DNA of 54,288 nt from Candidatus Blastococcus massiliensis AP3. GTDB taxonomy: Bacteria; Actinomycetota; Actinomycetes; Mycobacteriales; Geodermatophilaceae. The notes beneath the pieces were generated by a model, which saw only the letters and a program-made list of their open reading frames with translations, had not been told where the DNA came from and did not search any database. Location of the stretch: contig NZ_HG931173.1 of NCBI RefSeq assembly GCF_000582785.1, positions 1,417,912 to 1,472,199 on the forward strand, read 5' to 3'. A program made the translations under genes and the position numbers. Of this stretch, positions 20,637 through 29,259 are shown piece by piece (the stretch's first letter is position 1; each line of letters opens with the position of its first letter).

Positions 20637-21067
20637 TCGTCCTCCCGCTTGCTCTGCACCAGCGCCCGGCCCGGTGCCTCGGGCGGCGCGTCCGCCGGTT
20701 CGTCGCCGCGGTACACCTGGTCCGGGCGGCTCTCGGGGCGCAGTTCGTCCACGAACAGCCGGTCGCGGCGCACGTGCCGCCGGCGGTAGGCCACCCGGCT
20801 GATCATGTGGGCGCTCACCGGTGCCGTGAGCATCTGGAAGACCGCCACCAGCAGCAGCATCCACGTCGCCGACCACCCCTGCAGGCGGAACGCCGCACCC
20901 ACCATGATCAGCAGGACGCCGAGCACCTGCGGCTTGGTGCCGGCGTGCATCCGGGTCAGGACGTCGGGGAAGCGCACCAGCCCCAGCCCCGCGGTGAGGC
21001 ACAGGAACGCGCCCAGCAGCAGCAGGACGACGGCGACGACGTCGGTCACCGACTGCACGTCGTTCAC
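20627..21067 (-). CDS. mrpG: Na+/H+ antiporter subunit G (Mrp operon 2)
   Basis: The 146-residue protein has three membrane helices with the family core GLGLVRFPDVLTRMHAGTKPQVLGVLL. It is followed by a ~60-residue hydrophilic, charged tail (RRRHVRRDRLFVDELRPESRPDQ...), longer than in operon 1. GTG 21067 overlaps the mrpF2 stop. It is the last gene of the second antiporter operon. Confidence 0.93.
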   Translation of the reverse strand: MNDVQSVTDVVAVVLLLLGAFLCLTAGLGLVRFPDVLTRMHAGTKPQVLGVLLIMVGAAFRLQGWSATWMLLLVAVFQMLTAPVSAHMISRVAYRRRHVRRDRLFVDELRPESRPDQVYRGDEPADAPPEAPGRALVQSKREDEAR

Positions 21068-21405
21068 CGGTCCACCTCCGCGCTCCGGGCGATGCGCTCC
21101 TCGGCGGCCTCGGGCAGCCCGACGTCCTGGCCGTCACCGGTGGACGTGATGAGCATGCCGCCGATGTACCGGGCCACCGACACCGAGCCGACGAAGGCCA
21201 GCAGGGAGACCACCACGAGCACCGGCACGACCGTCGGGTCCCGCTGCAGCCCGGCGTGGACGGCGAGCCCGGCGGCGATGATCACCAGCAGCGTGTCGGT
21301 GGCGACCACGCGGTCGAGCAGGGACGGCCCCAGACCGAGGCGGACCAGCGCGAGCAGGGCGCCCACCCCGAGCAGCCCGTAGGCCAGCCAGTAGACGACG
21401 GTCAC
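21064..21405 (-). CDS. mrpF: Na+/H+ antiporter subunit F (Mrp operon 2)
   Basis: The 113-residue protein starts at GTG 21405 in overlap with the mrpE2 stop. It has three helices with the signature RLGLGPSLLDRVVATDTLLVI, then VVPVLVVVSLLAFVGSVSVARYI. It carries a ~30-residue acidic tail not found in the operon 1 copy. Confidence 0.92.
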   Translation of the reverse strand: MTVVYWLAYGLLGVGALLALVRLGLGPSLLDRVVATDTLLVIIAAGLAVHAGLQRDPTVVPVLVVVSLLAFVGSVSVARYIGGMLITSTGDGQDVGLPEAAEERIARSAEVDR

Positions 21406-22004
21406 GGCGTCCTCCTCCCCTCGCCGGAGATCGTCGTCCCCGGCGGGATGTCCAGGGCCGCGATCTCCTCCGGCGAACCGAACGCCCGCACCACGCGCTC
21501 CTCCTCCGCCAGCACCGACTCGCGCTGGCGCTCCACGTCGCTCTCGTCCCGCACGTGCAGGATGTGCAGCGCGAGCATGCGGCGCTCCCGGTCCAGGTCG
21601 ATGACCATCGACCCGGGCACCAGCGTCAGCGACTCGGACAGGATGGTCAGCAGCAGGTCCGAGTCGGTGCGCAACTCCACGGTGATGATCGCGCTGCGGT
21701 CGATGCCCGCGGGTCGCACGGTCTGCCAGGCCACCAGCGCGCCGGAGCTGATCAGGTCGACCACGAAGTGCCCCACGAAGCGCATCAGGGCCACGGGGCG
21801 CAGGCGGGAACCGCCGACGACGGGCGGCAGGGGCAGCAGCAGCGTGACGCCCAGTGCGACGACGACACCGCCGATCAGGTTGGCCCACGACCACGTGCCC
21901 CACAGCAGGTTCCAGACCAGGACCAGCCACAGCAGCAACGGCAACTGGTGCCGCAGCCGGTGCCGGGTGTCCTGACCGGCCTCGGGGCCGACCTCGGCGC
22001 TCAC
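21402..22004 (-). CDS. mrpE: Na+/H+ antiporter subunit E (Mrp operon 2)
   Basis: The 200-residue product from GTG 22004 is a complete MrpE. It has two N-terminal helices (LPLLLWLVLVWNLLWG and NLIGGVVVALGVTLLLPL). The cytoplasmic domain follows (IITVELRTDSDLLLTILSESLTLVPGSMVIDLD ... ILHVRDESD) with a charged tail. It is coupled to mrpD2 and mrpF2 by GTGA overlaps. Confidence 0.93.
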   Translation of the reverse strand: MSAEVGPEAGQDTRHRLRHQLPLLLWLVLVWNLLWGTWSWANLIGGVVVALGVTLLLPLPPVVGGSRLRPVALMRFVGHFVVDLISSGALVAWQTVRPAGIDRSAIITVELRTDSDLLLTILSESLTLVPGSMVIDLDRERRMLALHILHVRDESDVERQRESVLAEEERVVRAFGSPEEIAALDIPPGTTISGEGRRTP

Positions 22005-23782
22005 TGCGGGTCCTCCGTGCCGAAGACCGCGGTGATGTAGGGCGTGCGGTCGAGCAGGTCCCCGGCGGCCCGGTCGGCCACCGCGTAGAGCGGACCGGCC
22101 ACGGCGGTGAGCCCCACGGTCACGACGACCATCGCCGCCGTCGCCCCGACCATCACCCGGGGCAGGGGCTGCAACGGCCGCGCCCGCCCCTGCTCCACCT
22201 CCCCGCCGAGACCGTCGGTCGCGGGGGTGGACGCGGTGGCCACGGCCGCGTGCCGCACCCAGGCGGCCCGCCGGGCGGCCTGGCGGCCACCGGACGCCGT
22301 GGACGCCCCGACCAGGTCCTCCGCGGGGTCCCCACCGGAACCCGGGTCGACGTCGTCCGTGCCCGCCGCACCCGGCGCGTCGGCGGCCACCGCCGCCGGC
22401 TTGATCTCGGGGCCGGCATCCGCCGCGGCCGCGTCCGAGGTGTCGCCCTCGGGCGCCTGCGCCGGCGGCCGCCAGAAGGCGCGGTTCCACACCCGGGAGA
22501 TGGCCAGCAGGGTCAGCAGGCTCGTCACGGCCCCGCCCGCCACCAGCACGATCGGCAGCCACCCGCCGTCGGCGACCCCGGCCTCCAGCAGTCCGAGCTT
22601 GCCGATGAACCCGGAGAACGGCGGGATGCCGGCGAGGTTCATCGCCGGGACGAAGTAGAGGATCGCCAGCACCGGTGACGCCAGGGCGAGCCCGCCGAGC
22701 CGGTCGACCGAGGTGGAGCCGCCCTGCCGTTCGACGAGCCCGGCGACGAGGAAGAGCGTCGTCTGGATCGCGATGTGGTGGACGACGTAGAAGATCGCTC
22801 CCGCCAGCCCCGCCTGGGAGGCCAGCGAGATGCCGAAGATCATGTAGCCGATGTGGCTGACCAGCGTGAAGGACAGGATCCGGCGGATGTCGGTCTGCGC
22901 CACGGCGCCGAGGATGCCCACGACCATCGTCGCCAGCGCGGCCCACATGAGCACGTGGTCGAGCGCGCCGCCCGGGAACAGCAGGGTCTGGGTGCGGATG
23001 ACCGCGTAGACGCCGACCTTGGTCAGCAGGCCGGCGAACACCGCGGTGACCGGGGCCGGCGCGGTCGGGTAGCTGTCGGGCAGCCAGGCCGAGAGCGGGA
23101 AGACCGCCGCCTTGATGCAGAACGCGATCAGCAGCATCGACTGCAGCAGCAGCTGGGTGCCGTCCGGGAGCTCCTGGAGGCGGACGGCCAGCTGGGCCAG
23201 GTTCACCGTGCCGGTCGCCCCGTACACCAGCGCGATCGCCGCCAGGAACAGCAGCGAGCTGAGCAGGCTCACGACGATGTAGGTGATGCCCGCGCGGATC
23301 CGGGGCGCGGAGCCGCCGAGGGTCAGCAGCACGTAGCTCGCGGTCAGCAGGATCTCGAAGCCGACGTAGAGGTTGAACAGGTCGCCGGCCAGGAAGGCGT
23401 TGGCCACGCCGGCGATGAGCACCAGGAACGTCGGGTGGAAGATCGAGATCGGCGTCTCCTCGTCGCCGTCGGCGGCGCCCTGCCCGACCGCGAAGACCAG
23501 CACCCCCAACGCCACCGTCGCGGCCACGACGAGCATGAGCGCGGACAGCCGGTCGACGACCAGCACGATCCCCAGCGGGACCGGCCAGCCGCCCACCGAG
23601 ACGGCGGCCGCCCCGTCGGAGTCGGCGAGGACGAGCAGCGCGACCGACACGGCGAGCACCGCGCTCAGCACCAGGATGCTGAGCACCCGCTGCGTCCCGG
23701 GATGGCGACCGCCGACGAGGAGCGCGGCCGCGGCGCCGAGCAGCGGCAGCAGCACCGGCAGCGGGGTGAGGACGCTGATCAT
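22001..23782 (-). CDS. mrpD: Na+/H+ antiporter subunit D (Mrp operon 2)
   Basis: The product has 593 residues, clearly longer than the 515 of operon 1 or the usual ~500. The conserved core is intact: FNLYVGFEILLTASYVLLTL (acidic site), IKAAVFPLSAWLPDSYPTAPAP and FAGLLTKVGVYAVIRT, and GIPPFSGFIGKLGLLEAG. A ~110-residue Ala/Asp/Gly/Pro-rich insertion (about residues 430-540) lies between FWRPPAQAPEG and the final helix. It has no recognisable domain and is probably a cytoplasmic disordered loop. ATG 23782 overlaps the mrpC2 stop. Confidence 0.94.
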   Translation of the reverse strand: MISVLTPLPVLLPLLGAAAALLVGGRHPGTQRVLSILVLSAVLAVSVALLVLADSDGAAAVSVGGWPVPLGIVLVVDRLSALMLVVAATVALGVLVFAVGQGAADGDEETPISIFHPTFLVLIAGVANAFLAGDLFNLYVGFEILLTASYVLLTLGGSAPRIRAGITYIVVSLLSSLLFLAAIALVYGATGTVNLAQLAVRLQELPDGTQLLLQSMLLIAFCIKAAVFPLSAWLPDSYPTAPAPVTAVFAGLLTKVGVYAVIRTQTLLFPGGALDHVLMWAALATMVVGILGAVAQTDIRRILSFTLVSHIGYMIFGISLASQAGLAGAIFYVVHHIAIQTTLFLVAGLVERQGGSTSVDRLGGLALASPVLAILYFVPAMNLAGIPPFSGFIGKLGLLEAGVADGGWLPIVLVAGGAVTSLLTLLAISRVWNRAFWRPPAQAPEGDTSDAAAADAGPEIKPAAVAADAPGAAGTDDVDPGSGGDPAEDLVGASTASGGRQAARRAAWVRHAAVATASTPATDGLGGEVEQGRARPLQPLPRVMVGATAAMVVVTVGLTAVAGPLYAVADRAAGDLLDRTPYITAVFGTEDPQ

Positions 23783-24306
23783 CGGTCGCCCCGCCGCGTC
23801 GGGGGCAGGTCGACGTCGTCCGAGGGGATGCCCGCGTAGTCCCGTGCCAGTGCCCGCTCCACTTCCTGGTCCTCCGACAGGGTGTCGGCGTGCATGGCGG
23901 GCCGGTCCTCCGGCGCCAGGTCGTCCGGGTCGATCTCGTCGGCGTCGGTGGACGACCGGCGGGCGATCCGGCGGTCCTCCTCGTCCACGCCGACCACTTC
24001 CTGCCGCACCAGGCGCCACGACCGGTAGATCAGCGCCAGCAGGAAGGCGGCGATCCCGAAGGTGATCACGATGGCGGTGAGGATCAGTGCCTGCGGGAGC
24101 GGGTCGCTCATCTCCTCCGGCTCGGCGTACCCCAGGATCGGCGCCAGCCCGGTCGGTCCGCCCGAGGCCAGCAGCAGCAGGTTGGTGGCGTTGCCCAGGA
24201 GCAGGAAGCCCAGGAGCACGCGGGTGAGGCTGCGGTCGAGCAGCAGGTAGACCCCGGCCGCGTACAGGCCGCCGATGATCACCGGCAGGACCACGGTGGG
24301 GGTCAT
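23779..24306 (-). CDS. mrpC: Na+/H+ antiporter subunit C (Mrp operon 2)
   Basis: The 175-residue product has a NuoK-like core of three helices with SDPLPQALILTAIVITFGIAAF, followed by a ~75-residue hydrophilic acidic tail (DEEDRRIARRSSTDADEIDPDDLAPEDRP...). The tail is absent from operon 1 MrpC (112 residues). ATG 24306 overlaps the mrpA2 stop. Confidence 0.93.
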   Translation of the reverse strand: MTPTVVLPVIIGGLYAAGVYLLLDRSLTRVLLGFLLLGNATNLLLLASGGPTGLAPILGYAEPEEMSDPLPQALILTAIVITFGIAAFLLALIYRSWRLVRQEVVGVDEEDRRIARRSSTDADEIDPDDLAPEDRPAMHADTLSEDQEVERALARDYAGIPSDDVDLPPTRRGDR

Positions 24307-27179
24307 CGGGCGATCACCTCTCCGGGTTGGACGTCGACGGGGTCGTCCTCGTCGGCCTGGCGGTCCAGCTCGGCACCCAGGCTGCGGAGGATGTCGAGCA
24401 CCAGCCCCACGACGATCAGGTAGACGCCGATGTCGAAGAACAGCGACGTCACCAGCTTCACGTCGCCGAGAACCGGGAAGGTGCTCTCCAGGATGGCCGT
24501 CTGCAGCACCTCGGCCCCCAGCATCAGGCCCACGGCACCGGTGCCGCCCGCGAACAGCAGCCCGACCCCGAGGAGCAGGCCGGGATCGACCGGCGCCGCC
24601 TCACCGAGCTCGTAGCGGCCGCCCGCCAGGTATCGGAGCACCAGCGCCAGGCCGGCGACCAGACCGCCGGCGAAGCCACCGCCGGGCTCGTTGTGGCCGC
24701 TGAACAGCAGGAAGATCGAGAACACCAGGATGGTGTGGAAGAGGACCCGGGTGATCACCTCGAGGATCACCGACCGGCGCTCGGGTTCCAGGGCGGCCGT
24801 GGCGGAGAGCCACTGCCCGCGCGGGGCCCGGCGGGCGGAGCGCTCCTGGCGGGCCAGCGCGACCGGGTCCAGCCGGTCCACCGCGCCGGTCCGCTTGCGC
24901 AGGAAGACCAGGCTCGCGACCCCGGTGGCGGCGACGACCACCAGCGAGATCTCGCCCAGGGTGTCCCAGGCGCGGATGTCGACCAGCGTCACGTTGACGA
25001 TGTTCTGGCCGCCACCGAAGTCGTAGGCCGCCTCCGGGTAGGCGACCGACACCGGCGTGGCGGTGCGCACACTCATCGCCACCGCGCCGGCGGCCGCCAT
25101 CAGCGCGCCGACCGCGACCGCGATCACCCCCCGGCCCGCCCGCTCCCGCGGCCGGTGCCGGTCGGTGATGTCCTTGGGCAGCTTGCGCAGGACCAGCACG
25201 AAGACGACGAGGGTGAGCGTCTCGACGAGGAACTGGGTGAGGGCGAGGTCGGGAGCGCCCTGGAGGGCGAACAGCACGGCGAGCCCGTAACCGGTCACGC
25301 CGACGACCAGCACGGCGGACAACCGCTGGCGGATGCGCAGGGCGAGCACGGCGGCGATCAGGACCACGGCCCCGACCAGGGCCTGGATCGGGCTGTCCCA
25401 GGCGCGCCACTCGTCCGGCCAGGGGGCGCGGAAGACCAGGATGGTGCCCGGAAGTGCGAGGACGACCACCAGGATCGTGCCGAGGTAGGCCGGCAGCGAG
25501 CCGCGCTGCGTGGTGCCGGTGACGAGCACGGCGACGCGGTCCAGGCCCTGGAGGATGTTCCAGTAGCCCTCGTCCGCGGAGGCGTGCACCGCCACCCGCC
25601 GCTGGAACCGGTTGACGCGGGCGCGGAACGCGAAGATCGCGTAGCCGCCGAGCAGGGTGATCGCCGAGAGCGCGAGAGCCGGCTGCAGCCCGTGCCAGAG
25701 CGCGAGCTTCTCGGCCTCGGGCGCGATCAGGGCCAGGTCGTCGGCGTAGCCGGCCGCCAGCGGCTCGAGCAGCGGGCTGGCCGGGCCGAGGACCAGGCTC
25801 GCGAGCGCCAGCACGGCCGGGGCGGCGAGGAACAGCGGCGCCGGCGGGTGGGCCAGCTCGGTGTCCTCGCAGCCGGGCTTGCGGGCGAAGGCACCCCACA
25901 GGAACCGGAACGTGTAGGCGGCGGTGATCACCGAGCCGAGCACCAGTCCGGCCAGCTCGAACAGCGCGGTCGTGCGGTCGGGCAGCCCGCCGTCCAGGAG
26001 CGCGGTGAACGCCGCCTCCTTGCCGACGAAGCCGAGCAGCGGGGGCACGCCGGCCATCGAGGCCCCGGCCAGCCCGCCGACGACGGCGAGCACCGGCAGC
26101 CGGCGGCCCAGCCCCGAGAGCACCCGCAGGTCCCGGGTGCCGGTGGCGTGGTCGATGACGCCGACGGTGAGGAACAGCGTGGACTTGAACAGCGCGTGCG
26201 CGACGACCATCGCAAGGCCGGCGGCGGCCATCTCCTGGGACCCGGCGCCGACCAGGACCATGAGGAACCCGAGCTGGCTGACGGTGCCGAACGCCAGCAG
26301 CAGCTTGAGGTCGTTCTGGCGGACCGCGCGGTAGCCGCCGACGAGCATGGTCGCCAGGCCCAGCCCGAGCACGATCGGCCGCCAGCCGGGCACGTCGGCG
26401 TAGCCGGGGGCGAGCCGGGCCACCAGGTAGATGCCGGCCTTCACCATGGCCGCGGCGTGCAGGTAGGCGCTGACCGGCGTCGGCGCCTCCATGGCCGCGG
26501 GCAGCCAGAAGTGGAACGGCACCATCGCCGACTTGGTGATCGCCCCGATCAGCACCAGCGCGGTGCCGGCGATCAGGAACGGACCCTCGCCGGGGTTCGC
26601 GACCACCTCGGACAGCAGGTAGCTGCCGCTGGTCTCGCCGATCATGATCAGCCCGACCAGCATCGCCAGCCCGCCGGCGGTGGTGAGGATCAGCGCCTGG
26701 CTGGCCGCCCGCCGGGCCGCCAGCCGCGTACCGGAGCCACCGATCAGCAGGTAGGAGAAGATCGTGGTCAGTTCCCAGAACACGTAGAGCAGGAGCAGGT
26801 CGTCGGCCAGGACCAGGCCGAGCATGGAGCCGGCGAAGGCGGTCAGGACGCCGGCGAAGCGGGCGGTGTCCTCGTCGGCGGGCTCGAAGTACCGGGCGCA
26901 GTAGAGCAGCACCAGCGCGCCGACGCCGGTGACCAGCGCGGCCAGCGTCAGGGAGAGCGCATCGAGCCGCAGCGCGATCTCGAGGTCGAGCGCGGGCACC
27001 CACGGCGTCGTCTCCCGGACCTCGCCGCCGTCGGTGATCGTGCCGAGCTGCGCCATGGTCCAGACGAACCCGCCGCCCGGCACGAGGGCCAGCACGAGGA
27101 AAGCCTGCCGTCCCCACCAACGCACCAGCAGCGGTGCGGCCGTCGCGGCGACCAGGTGGAGGAGCAGCAGTGCGAGCAC
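24303..27179 (-). CDS. mrpA: Na+/H+ antiporter subunit A with fused B domain (Mrp operon 2)
   Basis: The 958-residue product has the same architecture as operon 1: a proton-translocating N-terminal domain (YVFWELTTIFSYLLIGG; TKSAMVPFHFWLPAAMEAPTPVSAYLHAA), middle helices, and a C-terminal MnhB domain from about residue 810 (RVLFHTILVFSIFLLFSGHNEPGGGF). The sequence is well diverged from the first copy, so this is an old paralogue, not a recent duplication. GTG 27179 was chosen because GGAG lies 4 bases upstream. An in-frame GTG at 27215 would add 12 residues without a ribosome-binding site. It opens the six-gene operon mrpA-C-D-E-F-G, all overlapping. Confidence 0.94.
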   Translation of the reverse strand: MLALLLLHLVAATAAPLLVRWWGRQAFLVLALVPGGGFVWTMAQLGTITDGGEVRETTPWVPALDLEIALRLDALSLTLAALVTGVGALVLLYCARYFEPADEDTARFAGVLTAFAGSMLGLVLADDLLLLYVFWELTTIFSYLLIGGSGTRLAARRAASQALILTTAGGLAMLVGLIMIGETSGSYLLSEVVANPGEGPFLIAGTALVLIGAITKSAMVPFHFWLPAAMEAPTPVSAYLHAAAMVKAGIYLVARLAPGYADVPGWRPIVLGLGLATMLVGGYRAVRQNDLKLLLAFGTVSQLGFLMVLVGAGSQEMAAAGLAMVVAHALFKSTLFLTVGVIDHATGTRDLRVLSGLGRRLPVLAVVGGLAGASMAGVPPLLGFVGKEAAFTALLDGGLPDRTTALFELAGLVLGSVITAAYTFRFLWGAFARKPGCEDTELAHPPAPLFLAAPAVLALASLVLGPASPLLEPLAAGYADDLALIAPEAEKLALWHGLQPALALSAITLLGGYAIFAFRARVNRFQRRVAVHASADEGYWNILQGLDRVAVLVTGTTQRGSLPAYLGTILVVVLALPGTILVFRAPWPDEWRAWDSPIQALVGAVVLIAAVLALRIRQRLSAVLVVGVTGYGLAVLFALQGAPDLALTQFLVETLTLVVFVLVLRKLPKDITDRHRPRERAGRGVIAVAVGALMAAAGAVAMSVRTATPVSVAYPEAAYDFGGGQNIVNVTLVDIRAWDTLGEISLVVVAATGVASLVFLRKRTGAVDRLDPVALARQERSARRAPRGQWLSATAALEPERRSVILEVITRVLFHTILVFSIFLLFSGHNEPGGGFAGGLVAGLALVLRYLAGGRYELGEAAPVDPGLLLGVGLLFAGGTGAVGLMLGAEVLQTAILESTFPVLGDVKLVTSLFFDIGVYLIVVGLVLDILRSLGAELDRQADEDDPVDVQPGEVIAR

Positions 27180-27222
27180 GGGTCTCCGGGAGTCTCGAGG
27201 GGCTCGGGGGACCACAGACGTC

Positions 27223-27246
27223 GGGGAGACACCGGCGGTGCTCCCC
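27223..27246 (-). terminator. Hairpin between response regulator and Mrp operon 2
   Basis: GGGGAG-A-CACC (27223-27233) pairs with GGTGCTCCCC (27237-27246) around a 3-base loop, giving 10 bp with one bulged base. It lies after the response-regulator stop and before the mrpA2 start, on the shared strand, and so probably ends the two-component transcript or reduces read-through. Confidence 0.55.
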
Positions 27247-27263
27247 AGGTTACCCGGGCCTTC

Positions 27264-27923
27264 TCAGCCTCCGCCCGGGGTGACCAGGCCGCTCTCGTAG
27301 GCGAAGGCGACGGCCTGCACGCGGTCGCGGAGACCCAGTTTGAGCAGGATCCGGCTGACGTGGGTCTTCACCGTCGCCTCGCCCAGGTACAGCCGGGCGG
27401 CGATCTCGGCGTTGGACAGCCCGCGGGCGACCAGCGAGAGGACGTCGACCTCCCGCTCGGTGAGCGCGGCCAGGGCGGCGGCGCGGGCCGGGTCGGGCGC
27501 AGGTGCGGCGGCGTAGCCCTCGATGACCCGCAGCGTGAGCGCCGGATCGAGCAGGCCGTGTCCCGCCGCGACCGTGCGCACGGCGGCGACCAGGTCCTCG
27601 GGCGGCGCGACCTTGAGCAGGAAGCCGCTCACCCCGGCGCGCAGGGCGGCGGCCACGTACTCGTCCTCGTCGAAGGTGGTGAGGACGACGACGCGCGTGG
27701 GCACGTCGGCGGCGAGGATCCGCCGGGCGGCCTCGAGCCCGTCCATCTCGGGCATGCGCACGTCGAGGAGGACGACGTCGGGCCGCAGCTCGGTGACGAC
27801 GCGGACACCGGTGGCGCCGTCGGCGGCCTCGCCGACCACCTCGATGTCGCTCTCGGCGGAGAGCACCATGCGCAGGCCGGTGCGGACCATCGCCTGGTCG
27901 TCGACGAGCACGACGCGGATCAC
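27264..27923 (-). CDS. NarL/LuxR-family response regulator
   Basis: The product has 219 residues. The receiver domain (1-120) has the acidic pair Asp8/Asp9, phospho-acceptor Asp54 in VVLLDVRMPEMDG, Thr/Ser switch in VVLTTF and Lys in GFLLKVAPP. The C-terminal LuxR helix-turn-helix is ALTEREVDVLSLVARGLSNAEIAARLYLGEATVKTHVSRIL. GTG 27923 overlaps the histidine-kinase stop (GTGA), making a classical coupled pair. Targets are unknown. The divergent membrane protein at 29260 and Mrp operon 2 are the nearest candidates. Confidence 0.95.
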   Translation of the reverse strand: MIRVVLVDDQAMVRTGLRMVLSAESDIEVVGEAADGATGVRVVTELRPDVVLLDVRMPEMDGLEAARRILAADVPTRVVVLTTFDEDEYVAAALRAGVSGFLLKVAPPEDLVAAVRTVAAGHGLLDPALTLRVIEGYAAAPAPDPARAAALAALTEREVDVLSLVARGLSNAEIAARLYLGEATVKTHVSRILLKLGLRDRVQAVAFAYESGLVTPGGG

Positions 27924-29113
27924 GCGGTCACCTCCCGCACCGGTGCGGCCGCGCCGGGCGCCGACCGCGGGAGGGGGAAGTCGGCGCAGACGCGGTAGCC
28001 GCCCCCGCGCACCGGCCCGACGTCGAGCCGCCCGCCGGCGACGGCGGCGCGCTCGCGCATGTGCAGCTGACCGTGCCCGCCGACCGACGGGGCCCGGGGC
28101 GGCGAGGGGACGCGGGCCCGGCCGTCGTCGGTGACCGTCACGGTCAGCCGGTCGGCCGCCCAGGCCAGTTCGACGCGGGTCGCCGCCGCCCCGGCGTGCC
28201 GGAGCACGTTGGACAGCGCCTCCTGCACGATCCGCACCGCGGACACGTCCACGAGCTGGGGCAGCTCGCGCGGGCGGCCGGTGACCACGAGCTCGATCGG
28301 CATGCCGCCGGCACGGAGATCGGCCAGCATCGGCTCGAGCCGGCTCAGCGAGGGCTGCGGCGCCGGGGTGCCGTCGGCGCCGTCGCGCAGGATGCCGACC
28401 ACCCGGCGCATCTCGTCGACCGAGTCGCGGCCCAGCCGCTCGAGGTCCAGCAGCACCTGCTGGGCCTCCGGGTGGTCGGGCAGCAGCCGGCGCAGCCCGC
28501 CCATCTGCAGGACCATCACGCTCACCGCGTGCGCCACCGAGTCATGGACCTCGCGGGCGATGCGGGCCCGCTCGGCGGTGACCGCGGCCGCGGCCACGGC
28601 GTCCTGCTGCTCGGCCAGCCGGGCCGCGAGCACCTGCAGCTCGGCGGAGCGCTGCTGCACCTGGCGGACCAGCGTGCCCACGGCCCAGCCGGCGCCGGTG
28701 ACCACGGAGTAGAAGACGCCCTCCCACGGTGACACCGAGAACAGGGACCCGGTGACCAGCACGACCGCCGAGCTGGCGACGGCCGCCCGCACTCCGGCAG
28801 CCCGCGGGAGCACGGCCGCGGCGTGCCCCACCAAGAGGCCCATGCCGACCAGCTGGGCGCCACCGGGACCGGGGGTGTCCATGGCGAAGTTGCCGAGGAT
28901 GGCCAGCGAGCCGGCCACGGCGGCGGCCTCCGGCCAGCGCGGGCAGACGGCCAGGAGCAGGCCCACGACCAGCGCGGGGACGACGGTGACCAGCGGGTAA
29001 CCGTAGAACTCGTCGGTCAGGTTCTCCACGACCGACAGTGCGGCGATCGCCAGGCCGACCGCCGGCCACAGCAGGCGGCGGCGCGCCGGCGTCGAGGCGG
29101 TCCAGAGAGGCAC
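27920..29113 (-). CDS. Sensor histidine kinase (HisKA_3 type)
   Basis: The 397-residue product has four to six N-terminal membrane helices (about 10-150, mainly hydrophobic, with short loops and no large sensor domain). A coiled segment (VRQVQQRSAELQVLAARLAEQQDAVA) follows, then the phospho-acceptor region ERARIAREVHDSVAHAVSVMVLQ with His190. The HATPase domain ends the protein (VRIVQEALSNVLRHAGAAATRV, then TVTDDGRAR and GGHGQLHMRERAAVAGG). The usual G-L-x-G-M motif is GHGQLHM. GTG 29113 was chosen because a TAGCGT box lies 7 bases upstream. The signal is not evident. Confidence 0.92.
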   Translation of the reverse strand: MPLWTASTPARRRLLWPAVGLAIAALSVVENLTDEFYGYPLVTVVPALVVGLLLAVCPRWPEAAAVAGSLAILGNFAMDTPGPGGAQLVGMGLLVGHAAAVLPRAAGVRAAVASSAVVLVTGSLFSVSPWEGVFYSVVTGAGWAVGTLVRQVQQRSAELQVLAARLAEQQDAVAAAAVTAERARIAREVHDSVAHAVSVMVLQMGGLRRLLPDHPEAQQVLLDLERLGRDSVDEMRRVVGILRDGADGTPAPQPSLSRLEPMLADLRAGGMPIELVVTGRPRELPQLVDVSAVRIVQEALSNVLRHAGAAATRVELAWAADRLTVTVTDDGRARVPSPPRAPSVGGHGQLHMRERAAVAGGRLDVGPVRGGGYRVCADFPLPRSAPGAAAPVREVTA

Positions 29114-29259
29114 GACGAGGACGCTAGAGGCCGCGCGGAGCTTCCGGCGTCCCCCGTGCGGCCGAACGACGGCCCGGCGCGTTCCCCCGCAAGGTGGACC
29201 CAGGTCGGTGCGTTCCGGCGGACGCGCCGGCACCCCCGCCGTCCCTAGCTTTTCGAGCC
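29114..29259. promoter_or_regulatory. Divergent promoter region: two-component system / membrane protein
   Basis: The 146-base gap holds a TAGCGT box (complement 29121-29126) 7 bases before the kinase GTG, and a TAGCTT box (29246-29251) 8 bases before the ATG at 29260. Both geometries predict leaderless transcripts. The response regulator may bind between them, but no clear operator repeat was recognised. Confidence 0.45.

Noticed and set aside
22140-22480. Ala/Asp-rich insertion in MrpD2 as a wrong-frame segment
   Set aside because: Third-position G/C is retained and the frame rejoins the last membrane helix without interruption.
23779-24306. Acidic tail of MrpC2 as a frameshift artefact
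   Set aside because: The tail keeps G/C-rich third positions and ends with a normal ATGA overlap to mrpD2.
24327-27998. 1223-codon open frame on the + strand opposite mrpA2
   Set aside because: Its translation is low-complexity Gln/Asp/His/Gly-rich antisense of a well-supported antiporter gene; high GC keeps antisense frames open.
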